Positions 10,784 through 18,622 of a stretch of DNA of 64,000 bases are shown piece by piece. Numbering within the stretch: position 1 is the stretch's first letter; each line of letters begins with the position of its first letter. Origin of the DNA: Spirochaetales bacterium (GTDB lineage: Bacteria; Spirochaetota; Spirochaetia; Sphaerochaetales; Sphaerochaetaceae); contig JAHDQJ010000003.1 of NCBI GenBank assembly GCA_018433865.1, positions 186,001-250,000 of the forward strand, in the 5' to 3' direction. Below the pieces are notes generated by a model. The model did no database searches, was not told the origin of the DNA, and saw only the letters and a program-made list of their open reading frames with translations. The position numbers and the translations under genes are program-made.

Positions 10784-12085
10784 TCAGGAAGCCGCGTCAG
10801 GCCAATGCTTCAGCACGAGCTCCGAACGGATTCCTGTCTCCTTCGGCTCGAAACAATCGGCGAGGATTTCCCATCCGAGATCGAGTGCCTCCTCCAGCGG
10901 GATATTTACCGACAGTTCCATCAGCTTGCTCTCGAAGAGCTCACCGTACTTGAGCAGTTTGTCATCCCACTCCGACATCTGGAATCCCATCGATTTCTTT
11001 TCGAGCGACTCCTTGTATGAGGCATACAGCTTGATCATGCCGTCCATGAGGGCCCGGTGATCGTCGCGGGTATCCTTGTTCACCTGCTGCTTGAGACGGG
11101 AGAGCGATCCGAACGGTTCGATGCGGCTGTTCTTCAGGTAGTACTGTCCTTCGGTGATATATCCGGTGTTGTCCGGAACCGGATGGGTCACATCATCGCC
11201 GGGCATGGTAGTGACCGCCAAGATCGTCACCGAGCCCGCACCTTCGAAATCGACAGCCTTCTCGTACCGTGCGGCAAGCGAGCTGTACAGATCTCCCGGA
11301 TATCCTCTGTTCGAAGGAACCTGTTCCATCGTGATGGCGATCTCCTTCATCGCGTCGGCAAAGTTGGTCATGTCGGTCAGCAGCACGAGCACCTTCTTCC
11401 CGTCAAGGGCGAACCGCTCGGCGACCGCGAGGGAGATGTCGGGAACGAGAAGGCACTCGACGGTCGGATCGCTCGCCGTGTGGACGAAGAAGATCGTCCT
11501 GCTCATCGCACCGCTCTTCTCAAGAGTCTCCTTGAAGAAGAGGTAGTCATCATACTTGAGCCCCATGCCGCCGAGGATGATGAGGTCGACCTCCGCCTGC
11601 ATCGCGATACGTGCCAGCACTTCATTGTACGGTTCGCCGGAAACGGAAAAGATCGGCAGCTTCTGCGACTCGACCAATGTGTTGAACACGTCGATCATGG
11701 GCAACCCTGTCCTGATCATGTTGCGAGGGATGATCCGTTTCGCGGGATTGACCGCCGGACCACCGATCTCGATGAGGTTGTCGGTGAGCTCAGGCCCATT
11801 GTCGCGGGGCTTTCCTGAACCGGTGAAGACCCGTCCGAGCAGATCCTCCGTGTAGGAAATCCTCATCGGATACCCGAGGAACCGCACATGGTCTCCCGTG
11901 CTGATGCCCCTGGCTCCCGAGAAAACCTGGAGGCTGACGGTCTCGCCGGCGAGCTTGATCACGTTCGCCAACGACTCTCCATGCGAGGAAGTGACCACGG
12001 CGAGGTCGCTGTTGCGTACTCCCGCAGCCTTTACCGTGATGACGTTGCCCGCGATCGATTCGATTTTCGTATATACCTTCTGCAT
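10784..12085 (-). CDS. atpB: V-type ATP synthase subunit B (non-catalytic)
   Basis: A 433-residue nucleotide-binding-fold subunit that alternates with catalytic A in the soluble head. The P-loop position reads [15 protein letters not shown], so the GKT of a catalytic Walker A is absent, as is normal for B. Downstream are the conserved [18 protein letters not shown] and [15 protein letters not shown] regions. The ATG at 12085 follows AGGGTGG. It lies 11 bp after atpA and 10 bp before atpD. Confidence 0.97.
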   Translation of the reverse strand: MQKVYTKIESIAGNVITVKAAGVRNSDLAVVTSSHGESLANVIKLAGETVSLQVFSGARGISTGDHVRFLGYPMRISYTEDLLGRVFTGSGKPRDNGPELTDNLIEIGGPAVNPAKRIIPRNMIRTGLPMIDVFNTLVESQKLPIFSVSGEPYNEVLARIAMQAEVDLIILGGMGLKYDDYLFFKETLEKSGAMSRTIFFVHTASDPTVECLLVPDISLAVAERFALDGKKVLVLLTDMTNFADAMKEIAITMEQVPSNRGYPGDLYSSLAARYEKAVDFEGAGSVTILAVTTMPGDDVTHPVPDNTGYITEGQYYLKNSRIEPFGSLSRLKQQVNKDTRDDHRALMDGMIKLYASYKESLEKKSMGFQMSEWDDKLLKYGELFESKLMELSVNIPLEEALDLGWEILADCFEPKETGIRSELVLKHWPDAAS

Positions 12086-12096
12086 TTCACACCACC

Positions 12097-13863
12097 CTAC
12101 TTGACTTGGAGAATCTTCGCGGCACGCCGCTCATACGCGACGAACCGTTCGGCCACGAGCGATTCGATCTCTTGCTGGTACAGCGCGAACCGCTCATCTT
12201 CCCGTGCGGTATTGTTCCAGTCGATGAATTTCTGCCGTGCCTCGTTCATGAACGCACGCGCAGCCTTCTTGTCCTCGATGCGCAGTTCGCTTCCGAGTAC
12301 CTTGAACAGGACATCGAATACCAATTGCTGTCGATCGATCGGAGCTGCGAAATCGACTGGGTCGAAGGAGTTCTGCTGCAAGTAGACACTATCGATCAAC
12401 TCACTCTTCAGATACACCACATAGTCATCCAGACTGGTGCCTTCTTCTCCCACGACCTTCATCATCTGGCTCACCTCGTGCCCGGCGAACAGGATGTCCC
12501 GTGCATAGGAAACCTTGTTCACATCGATCACGGAGGAATACTTGGACCATGAATCGAGCGGGTGCACTGCAGGATACTTGCGGGCATCGGAACGTTCCCT
12601 GCTGAGCCCGTGGAACGCTCCCACGACCTTCAGCGTTGCTTGCGTGACCGGTTCCTCGAAGTTTCCTCCGGCGGGACTGACCGTACCGCCGATGGTGACC
12701 GAACCCTTGCTTCCGTCCCTGAGCCGCACGATGCCTGCCCGTTCATAGAACGAGGCGATGACCGATTCGAGATACGCAGGGAATGCCTCTTCGCCGGGGA
12801 TCTCCTCAAGACGACCCGACATCTCGCGCATCGCCTGTGCCCATCGGCTGGTGGAGTCGGCAAGAAGAAGGATATGGAGGCCCATCTGGCGATAATATTC
12901 GGCGATCGTCACCGCGGTATAGACCGATGCTTCACGTGCAGCTACCGGCATGCTGCTCGTATTGCAGATGATGATCGTCCGTTCCATCAAGGTCTTGCCG
13001 GTCCTCGGATCGATCAGCTCCGGAAACTCCTTCAAGGTCTCCACGACCTCTCCGGCACGTTCGCCACAAGCCGCGATGATCACGATGTCGACATCGGCAT
13101 TCCTGCTGGTCATGTGCTGCAACACTGTCTTGCCGGCACCGAACGGTCCGGGGATGCAGTAGGTACCGCCCTTCGCAACGGGCAGGAATGTGTCGATGAT
13201 CCTGACCTTCGTCACCAACGGTTCGGTAGGTCGCAACCGTTCCGCATAATGGGTGATCGGGCGCTTGATCGGCCAGGAGAAGACCATCGATACACTTCGC
13301 TTGTTTCCCTTCGGATCGGAAAGCACGGCGATCTCATCGCGCACATGGTAGGTTCCCGGTCCCTTGATGGACTCGACTTTCCAGCCTGTGGCAGCAAAGT
13401 CGAAGGGCACCATGATGCGGTGGGTGAAGATTCCTTCGGGCACCGTTCCCAGCGTATCGGCGGGATACAGGGTATCGCCGACCTTCGCGACCGGGGTGAA
13501 ATCCCAGGAATTGTCGGGGATGGGTTTCAGGTATACCCCTCTCTGGAGGAAGAACCCGCACTGGGATGCAAGCTCCGGCAAGGGGTTCTGCAGTCCGTCG
13601 TAGATCTGTGTGAGCAGACCGGGTCCAAGTTCGACACTGAGCATCTGTCCGGTGAATTCGACTTGGTCCCCGACAGTGATGCCGCCGGTCATCTCGAATA
13701 CCTGCAGGGAAGCTATGGAACCGGATATCCTGATGACTTCCGATTTCAACCGCTGGTTGCCGAGCAAGATGTATCCCACTTCGTTCTGCGAGACGTTCCC
13801 GTCGAACGCAACTGTCACCATGTTTCCGTTTACTCCGGTGACCCGTCCGCTATTTTTTACCAT
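12097..13863 (-). CDS. atpA: V-type ATP synthase subunit A (catalytic)
   Basis: A 588-residue catalytic subunit. An N-terminal beta-barrel is followed by the non-homologous bulge typical of V/A-type A subunits. Walker [12 protein letters not shown] lies near residue 235, and [19 protein letters not shown] and [20 protein letters not shown] follow. GGAG lies 6 nt upstream of the ATG at 13863. The chain is full length, with no sign of damage. It sits between the DUF2764 gene and atpB, the usual spirochaete order. Confidence 0.98.
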   Translation of the reverse strand: MVKNSGRVTGVNGNMVTVAFDGNVSQNEVGYILLGNQRLKSEVIRISGSIASLQVFEMTGGITVGDQVEFTGQMLSVELGPGLLTQIYDGLQNPLPELASQCGFFLQRGVYLKPIPDNSWDFTPVAKVGDTLYPADTLGTVPEGIFTHRIMVPFDFAATGWKVESIKGPGTYHVRDEIAVLSDPKGNKRSVSMVFSWPIKRPITHYAERLRPTEPLVTKVRIIDTFLPVAKGGTYCIPGPFGAGKTVLQHMTSRNADVDIVIIAACGERAGEVVETLKEFPELIDPRTGKTLMERTIIICNTSSMPVAAREASVYTAVTIAEYYRQMGLHILLLADSTSRWAQAMREMSGRLEEIPGEEAFPAYLESVIASFYERAGIVRLRDGSKGSVTIGGTVSPAGGNFEEPVTQATLKVVGAFHGLSRERSDARKYPAVHPLDSWSKYSSVIDVNKVSYARDILFAGHEVSQMMKVVGEEGTSLDDYVVYLKSELIDSVYLQQNSFDPVDFAAPIDRQQLVFDVLFKVLGSELRIEDKKAARAFMNEARQKFIDWNNTAREDERFALYQQEIESLVAERFVAYERRAAKILQVK

Positions 13864-13878
13864 ACCACCACACTCCGT

Positions 13879-14424
13879 TTATATGCTCTTGATAATCGAT
13901 TGCAAGTTGGAGAAAAGATGCTTGAACTCAGCATTCCCCTCCATGGGGACGAATCGCGCTTTCCGCTCGAGAATGAGCAGCTGTATCGCATAGGTCAACA
14001 GCACCTCGACATCGAATACATGCGATTCACCGAGGGTACCCGCCATGTCCCACTTGAGCCGCAGAAGGATCAGCTCCGCCTCGAGAGGATTCTCGGCTTG
14101 CATTGCCGACCGCACCGTCTCATCCACCCGTGGATCCCGATCCGCATGGGCCTTTCCCGATTCATCGGTGAGGCCGAGGTTCGCCGCACGATGCTCGTGC
14201 AAGGATTCTCCGAGGGTTCCGAGGAAGGTGTTCCACCGTCCGATGAACCGGTTGTGCACAGCACTTCCGTCATGGCTTCCCGAGACGACCGATTCGATCA
14301 GCTCGAAGTCATGCTTCGATACCGACTGCCTGCACGCCGAGAGAAAATCCTCAGGGTCCAGCGGCGGATCCGCGTCGAAGCGCAACATCGGAAGCGAAGC
14401 AACCAAATAATAGTATGAGGCCAC
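13879..14424 (-). CDS. DUF2764-type V-ATPase operon protein
   Basis: A 181-residue soluble protein beginning MASYYYLVASLPMLRF, with features such as PLDPEDFLSAC and a helical, acidic body. It matches the uncharacterised DUF2764 family, which in spirochaetes and some Bacteroidota lies between V-ATPase subunits E and A. The YYYLVASLP opening resembles the start of archaeal C subunits, so it may fill the role of the stalk/rotor collar C subunit, which has no other gene here. That functional link is inference. The start is GTG at 14424 with GAGGAG 6 nt upstream. It lies 10 bp after atpE. Confidence 0.8.
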   Translation of the reverse strand: MASYYYLVASLPMLRFDADPPLDPEDFLSACRQSVSKHDFELIESVVSGSHDGSAVHNRFIGRWNTFLGTLGESLHEHRAANLGLTDESGKAHADRDPRVDETVRSAMQAENPLEAELILLRLKWDMAGTLGESHVFDVEVLLTYAIQLLILERKARFVPMEGNAEFKHLFSNLQSIIKSI

Positions 14425-14434
14425 AACAAGCTCC

Positions 14435-15046
14435 TCAACGCGATTCTTGCGAAGAAAGGATGATTCCCTGGATCGCGGAGTTCAAGAACGGTGCGAGCAT
14501 CCTTGCCGTCTCTTCGGCGCTGAAATCGTAATAGCTCGAACCATCCTTCGCGGAGAGCCTGAACCCTACGGGGACCGAAGGAACAGGCCTGATCTCGAGA
14601 CCTTTCTTCATTTCCGTGGCAAGTTCCGCGCGCAACGTTTCGGCGAGAGCACCGAAATCGGCATTCCCAAGCTCCACGGCAGCTTCCTCGGGTTTCACCA
14701 GATCGCTTTTCACCACCTGCACGATCAGCGCGACCAGCTCCTTGCCGGAGAGGGTCTTCGCGACGGTCGACTCGAGCAGCCGGTCGAAGTGGGCATTGAT
14801 GCTTTTCTTCAACGAAAGGATCACATCCCGTCCCGCCTGTTCCACGGCAGCCTTGCCGCTCTGCTGCATGACCGACACTTCCCGTTTCGCATCCTCGACC
14901 ATCTTGGCAGCTTCTTTCGCACCGGTACGAACCAGCTCGTCAGCCTTCTCCTTGGCCTCGGACATTATCCGTGCAGCTTGCTTCTCAGCCTCGGCAATTC
15001 CGTCACGTTTGATTGAGTTCACCAAATCCTGAATCTGAAGTTCCAT
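14435..15046 (-). CDS. atpE: V-type ATP synthase subunit E (peripheral stalk)
   Basis: First gene of the V-ATPase operon, 203 residues. The N-terminal half is a long Ala/Lys/Glu-rich helix (IKRDGIAEAEKQAARIMSEA and onward) suited to the peripheral stalk. A small globular C-terminal domain probably contacts the A3B3 head. The ATG at 15046 has AGGTGG 8 nt upstream. A promoter lies about 30 bp upstream. The helical partner G (or H) of subunit E is not found in the operon. Confidence 0.93.
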   Translation of the reverse strand: MELQIQDLVNSIKRDGIAEAEKQAARIMSEAKEKADELVRTGAKEAAKMVEDAKREVSVMQQSGKAAVEQAGRDVILSLKKSINAHFDRLLESTVAKTLSGKELVALIVQVVKSDLVKPEEAAVELGNADFGALAETLRAELATEMKKGLEIRPVPSVPVGFRLSAKDGSSYYDFSAEETARMLAPFLNSAIQGIILSSQESR

Positions 15047-15074
15047 GCTCGTTCCACCTTATAAATATGCAACC

Positions 15075-15103
15075 ACTATATAATGACAATTCGAAAAAAA
15101 CAA
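15075..15103 (-). promoter_or_regulatory. Promoter of the V-ATPase operon
   Basis: On the minus strand TTGTTT (15098-15103) and TATAGT (15075-15080) are separated by 17 bp, upstream of the atpE ribosome site. The predicted transcript starts near 15068 and covers atpE through atpK, to the terminator at 7755-7793. Confidence 0.65.
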
Positions 15104-15140
15104 CCTTTCTCGCGTTAAAAACAACAATCAGTTAGGTATA

Positions 15141-15806
15141 TCACAATAAATTTAAGAAATTTTGCGACAATAATATATTTTTGTTCACATATTGCAACAA
15201 TCCCGCATCTTTCATGTTCCGAAGTTCCCTGGAAACGGAGGTGCGGCTCACTCCCAGCAGCTGTGCGAGTCGTGTCTTGTTCACCGTCAGGGTGATCTCC
15301 GACGTTCCTTGGCGAATCGCCTCCCGCTTGAGATAGAGCGACAATTTTTGTCGCAAGCTCCTGTGGACCACATCGGAAAGCTTCTCATTGACCATCGCGG
15401 TATTGTCACTCACCGCCCGCAAGAATTCCTTGAGGAACGCCGGATATTCTTGGCAGAGGGAAAAGATCTTCTCCCGTGCGATCCTGAGTATGAGGGTCTG
15501 CTCGCCACTGGTGATGGCATGAGGATAACGGTCCAGCGAGGCGAACAGCAGGTTTCCTCCCACGATGGATCCCGTTCCGAACGATGCCACCGAAAAGATG
15601 TTTCCCTCCTCATCGATCTTCTCGACCAACAGCGATCCTTCAAGCACGATGTCCAGAGCACTGCACCGGTCACCTTGCAGGTGCACCATCTGGCGCTTGC
15701 CGAACCGGCTCATGCCGAAGGCTCCCTTTTGCATCTGCAGCGCAAGCACATCGGGAGGTATCGTTGCCAAGAGCGGGACCGAGCAGAATCGTGCATGTGC
15801 GTCCAT
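15141..15806 (-). CDS. Crp/Fnr family transcriptional regulator
   Basis: About 221 residues: an N-terminal cyclic-nucleotide-binding-like beta-barrel (about 20-130), a long dimer helix, and a C-terminal winged helix with RLAQLLGVSRTSVSRELRNM (about 178-197). Only two cysteines lie in the N-terminal part (Cys8 and about Cys48). The four-cysteine Fe-S pattern of classical FNR is therefore absent, and the effector is unknown. The ATG at 15806 has GGAG about 5 nt upstream and is preferred to upstream starts. The gene is divergent from the polyferredoxin/flavodiiron pair and shares a CRP-like palindrome with it. A redox, O2 or NO response is a reasonable inference from those neighbours. Confidence 0.92.
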   Translation of the reverse strand: MDAHARFCSVPLLATIPPDVLALQMQKGAFGMSRFGKRQMVHLQGDRCSALDIVLEGSLLVEKIDEEGNIFSVASFGTGSIVGGNLLFASLDRYPHAITSGEQTLILRIAREKIFSLCQEYPAFLKEFLRAVSDNTAMVNEKLSDVVHRSLRQKLSLYLKREAIRQGTSEITLTVNKTRLAQLLGVSRTSVSRELRNMKDAGLLQYVNKNILLSQNFLNLL

Positions 15807-15849
15807 GGTCACTCCATTTTCATGAGAAGTGTGCCCAATGTAACACAAT

Positions 15850-15865
15850 TTTGAGAATCCTCACA
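15850..15865. promoter_or_regulatory. CRP-like operator between regulator and polyferredoxin genes
   Basis: TTTGA-N6-TCACA matches the CRP consensus TGTGA-N6-TCACA at 9 of 10 positions. It overlaps the region of a plus-strand -10-like TATGAT (15867-15872) and covers a poor -35 for a minus-strand -10 TACATT (15837-15842). Its position suggests autoregulation and control of the divergent operon. Binding is inferred, not shown. Confidence 0.55.
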
Positions 15866-15893
15866 GTATGATCTTTCCCAGGAGGTGCGTGCT

Positions 15894-16544
15894 ATGGCTA
15901 ACAAACGATCCGGGATGGCGAAACAGTTCATCAGGATAGCATTCCTTTTGGTATTCGTGGTCCTCACGGTGCTCGGACGGGTGCAGCTGTGGCTGGCCGT
16001 GTATCTCGGAGGAGTGGTTGCCTCGCTCTTCTTCGGCCGCTTGTACTGTGCATACGCATGTCCGATGCACACGGTGATGGAACCGCTTGAAAAGGTTGCG
16101 AGGAAGATGGGAATCCAACGGAAGACCTTTCCTGCTTGGTTGTCCGACCCGCGCAACGCCGTCGCGCTCCTCGTGCTCTCCGTGCTTTCGATGGTGGTGG
16201 CCAAAAGAACCGCAGGAATCCAGCTCCCGATATTGGTGATCCTGTTTCTGCTCTCGCTGTTCGTCACGATCATTTTCCCCTCGGTTGTGTGGCACAAGGG
16301 ACTGTGCCCCTACGGAGTGCTCTTGCGCTTGGCCGCGCGATTCGCCAGACGTTCACACACGGTACGACAACAGGACTGCATCGGATGCGGCAAGTGCGCG
16401 AAGGTGTGCCCGGCGGGGGCGATCACCTTTGAAGGAGAACCGGCAAAGGCGCTGATCGACCAAAGATTCTGCATCCAGTGCGCCCATTGTGCCGCATCAT
16501 GCCCCACCGATGCCATTTCTTATGCACAGGTTCGCAAACCGTAG
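15894..16544 (+). CDS. NapH/FixG-like membrane polyferredoxin
   Basis: A 216-residue membrane protein with about four hydrophobic helices. A CAYACPMHT motif follows the second helix and GLCPYG sits after the last, the two cysteine motifs usual in NapH/RdxA/FixG proteins. At the C-terminus there are two [4Fe-4S] ferredoxin motifs, CIGCGKCAKVCP and CIQCAHCAASCP. Such proteins pass electrons across or at the membrane. AGGAGG lies 8 nt upstream of the ATG at 15894, so the upstream GTG at 15885 is unlikely. The flavodiiron gene follows after 27 bp, suggesting this protein feeds it electrons. The partner assignment is inference. Confidence 0.85.
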   Translation: MANKRSGMAKQFIRIAFLLVFVVLTVLGRVQLWLAVYLGGVVASLFFGRLYCAYACPMHTVMEPLEKVARKMGIQRKTFPAWLSDPRNAVALLVLSVLSMVVAKRTAGIQLPILVILFLLSLFVTIIFPSVVWHKGLCPYGVLLRLAARFARRSHTVRQQDCIGCGKCAKVCPAGAITFEGEPAKALIDQRFCIQCAHCAASCPTDAISYAQVRKP

Positions 16545-16550
16545 TATACT
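16545..16550 (+). promoter_or_regulatory. Possible internal -10 element for fprA
   Basis: TATACT lies directly after the polyferredoxin stop codon and 22 bp before fprA. The -35 region (TTATGC or TATGCA) is poor, so this may be a weak or activator-dependent second promoter. Confidence 0.35.
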
Positions 16551-16571
16551 GGTCAAGCCAAGGAGGATAAC

Positions 16572-17759
16572 ATGCGCAAACTCATCAAGGGAAACGTCTA
16601 TTGGGTCGGCCACATAGATACGGAACTCAGGCAGTTCCATGGAAGCGACTTCTCGACGCACAAGGGATCCAGCTACAACTCATACCTCGTAAGGGAGGAG
16701 AAGACCATCCTGATCGATACGGTCTGGAAGCCCTATGCTGACCAGTTCGTGAAGAACCTCGCACAGGAGGTGGATCTCACGTCCATCGACGCGATCGTAG
16801 TGAACCACGGAGAGGTCGACCACAGCGGCGCCTTGCCGATGCTGATGGAGCTGATCCCCGACTGCCCCATCTACTGCACGGCAAAGGCGGTCGATTCTCT
16901 CACGGGACAGTACCACAAACAGTGGAACTTCAACACGGTGAAGACCGGTGATTCCATCGATGTCGGAAACGGAAAGAAACTGGTGTTCGTGGAGATGACG
17001 ATGCTGCACTGGCCCGACAGCATGGCGACGTATCTTACCGGTGACAACATACTCTTCAGCAACGATGCGTTCGGGCAACACTATGCGACCAGCGGATTGT
17101 TCAATGACCTTGCTGACCAGTGCGTCCTCTGGAACGAGGCGATCAAGTACTATGCGAACATTCTCACCCCGTATAACCCGTTCCTCAAGAAGAAGCTGGC
17201 CGAGATCATCGCACTTAATCTGCCGATCGACATCATCGCCACCAGCCACGGCGTGATCTGGCGTGACAATCCGATGCAGGTCGTCGAGAAGTATGCCGCC
17301 TGGTGCGACGACTACCAAGAGAATCAGGTCACGATCGTCTATGACACGATGTGGGATGGTACGAGGAACCTTGCGGATGCCATCGCCTCGGGCATGGTCG
17401 AGGAGGATCCGCACGTCACGGTGAAAGTCTACAATATCGCGAAGACCGACAAGAACGATGTGATGACCGAGGTGTTCAAGTCTAAGATGATTGTCGTGGG
17501 TTCGCCCACGGTCGTCAACGACATGCTCGGCAGCGTCGCGGGTTTCCTCCACTTCATGAAAGAGCTGAAGATGAAGGGAAAGAAGGCTGCCACATTCGGT
17601 TGCTACGGCTGGACCGGAGAGGCTCCGAAGAAGATAGCGGAATTCTTGGCGAATGCAGGCTACAAAGTGGTCGACGAACCGCTGAGAAACAAATGGAATC
17701 CCGATTCCGACGCACTCGAGGAGGCGAGAAACCTGGGCCGGAGGCTGGCAAAGGCCTGA
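16572..17759 (+). CDS. fprA: Flavodiiron protein (A-type flavoprotein, O2/NO reductase)
   Basis: A 395-residue two-domain protein. The N-terminal metallo-beta-lactamase-like domain (to about 250) carries the diiron ligands NHGEVDH at residues 78-84, a further His in LHWPDS and Asp in SNDAFGQHYA. The C-terminal flavodoxin domain (about 255-395) has the FMN-loop sequences YDTMWDGT and SPTVVND. These enzymes reduce O2 to water and/or NO to N2O in anaerobes. There is no fused rubredoxin domain, so an external donor is needed; the adjacent polyferredoxin is the obvious candidate. AGGAGG precedes the ATG at 16572. The gene ends 4 bp from the convergent udp gene. Confidence 0.95.
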   Translation: MRKLIKGNVYWVGHIDTELRQFHGSDFSTHKGSSYNSYLVREEKTILIDTVWKPYADQFVKNLAQEVDLTSIDAIVVNHGEVDHSGALPMLMELIPDCPIYCTAKAVDSLTGQYHKQWNFNTVKTGDSIDVGNGKKLVFVEMTMLHWPDSMATYLTGDNILFSNDAFGQHYATSGLFNDLADQCVLWNEAIKYYANILTPYNPFLKKKLAEIIALNLPIDIIATSHGVIWRDNPMQVVEKYAAWCDDYQENQVTIVYDTMWDGTRNLADAIASGMVEEDPHVTVKVYNIAKTDKNDVMTEVFKSKMIVVGSPTVVNDMLGSVAGFLHFMKELKMKGKKAATFGCYGWTGEAPKKIAEFLANAGYKVVDEPLRNKWNPDSDALEEARNLGRRLAKA

Positions 17760-17763
17760 ACCC

Positions 17764-18552
17764 CTAGCGCTTCTTCTTGTATGAATCGGCGGCGATCAGG
17801 TTGCGCATCCCCTGGATGACGACTTCGATCGCCGTCTGTGTATCGTGAAGGATCGGATTCTCCATCCCCGCCGCCTCGCGCTCCTGATTGCCCACCACGA
17901 AAAACTCGCTTCCGCACCGCACGCCGAGGTAACTGGCGACCACGAACAGTGCAGCCGATTCCATCTCGCTGGCGAGCGTGCCCAGGCGTTTCCATGCTTC
18001 CCACTTCTGGTGCAGCTCATGGGAGACCGGTTTGGTTTCGGGTGAATGCTGTCCGTAGAATGAATCCTTGCACTGGACCACGCCGATATGGTGTCTCTTG
18101 CCAAGCTGCGTTGCGGCCAACGCAAGTGCGTTCACGACCTCCATGTTCGCCACCGCGGGGAATTCGATCGGTGCATATTCACGGCTCGTCCCCTCGTTGC
18201 GGATGGCACCGGTGGCTATCACGACATCACCGCCCATCACGTCGAGCGCAATGCCCCCACAAGTTCCCATCCTGATGAAGGTGTCGGCTCCGCATGCGAA
18301 CAACTCTTCCATCGCGATGGATGCGGACGGTCCGCCGATACCGGTGCTGGTCACACTGACCATCTCTCCGTCGAGGAAACCCGTATAGGTGACGTACTCG
18401 CGACTGTCCGCGATGAAGCGGGGATTGTCGAGGTAGCGGGCGATCTTCTCACACCGCTTCGGATCCCCCGGGAGGATCACATACCGACCGACATCCCCTT
18501 TCTTGATGCCGAGATGATACTGTATACCGGTCCCATGCGTATAATCGGCCAT
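17764..18552 (-). CDS. udp: Uridine phosphorylase family nucleoside phosphorylase
   Basis: A 262-residue cytoplasmic phosphorylase of the PNP/UDP superfamily. It shows [10 protein letters not shown] (phosphate-binding Arg region), [11 protein letters not shown] and [20 protein letters not shown], the last bearing the Glu that binds ribose. It cleaves uridine or related nucleosides to the base and ribose-1-phosphate for salvage. GAGGAG lies 6 nt before the ATG at 18552, and a promoter lies about 40 bp upstream. Preference for uridine over other nucleosides is inferred from overall similarity. Confidence 0.88.
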   Translation of the reverse strand: MADYTHGTGIQYHLGIKKGDVGRYVILPGDPKRCEKIARYLDNPRFIADSREYVTYTGFLDGEMVSVTSTGIGGPSASIAMEELFACGADTFIRMGTCGGIALDVMGGDVVIATGAIRNEGTSREYAPIEFPAVANMEVVNALALAATQLGKRHHIGVVQCKDSFYGQHSPETKPVSHELHQKWEAWKRLGTLASEMESAALFVVASYLGVRCGSEFFVVGNQEREAAGMENPILHDTQTAIEVVIQGMRNLIAADSYKKKR

Positions 18553-18589
18553 GCTATGCTCCTCAACTTCTTCTCTGGGAAGATGGTTC

Positions 18590-18618
18590 AGCCTAACACC
18601 GGCAGCTCATGTTGTCAA
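18590..18618 (-). promoter_or_regulatory. Promoter of udp
   Basis: On the minus strand a consensus -35 TTGACA (18613-18618) and -10 TAGGCT (18590-18595) have a 17-bp spacer. They lie between the mutS2 stop and the udp start, leaving a leader of about 30 nt with a good ribosome site. Confidence 0.6.
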
Positions 18619-18622
18619 ACCG

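Noticed and set aside
12562-14418. 618-codon open frame on the plus strand, antisense to atpA
   Set aside because: The minus strand encodes an intact, highly conserved V-ATPase subunit A and the DUF2764 gene; the plus-strand translation shows no domain and reads as low-complexity shadow sequence.
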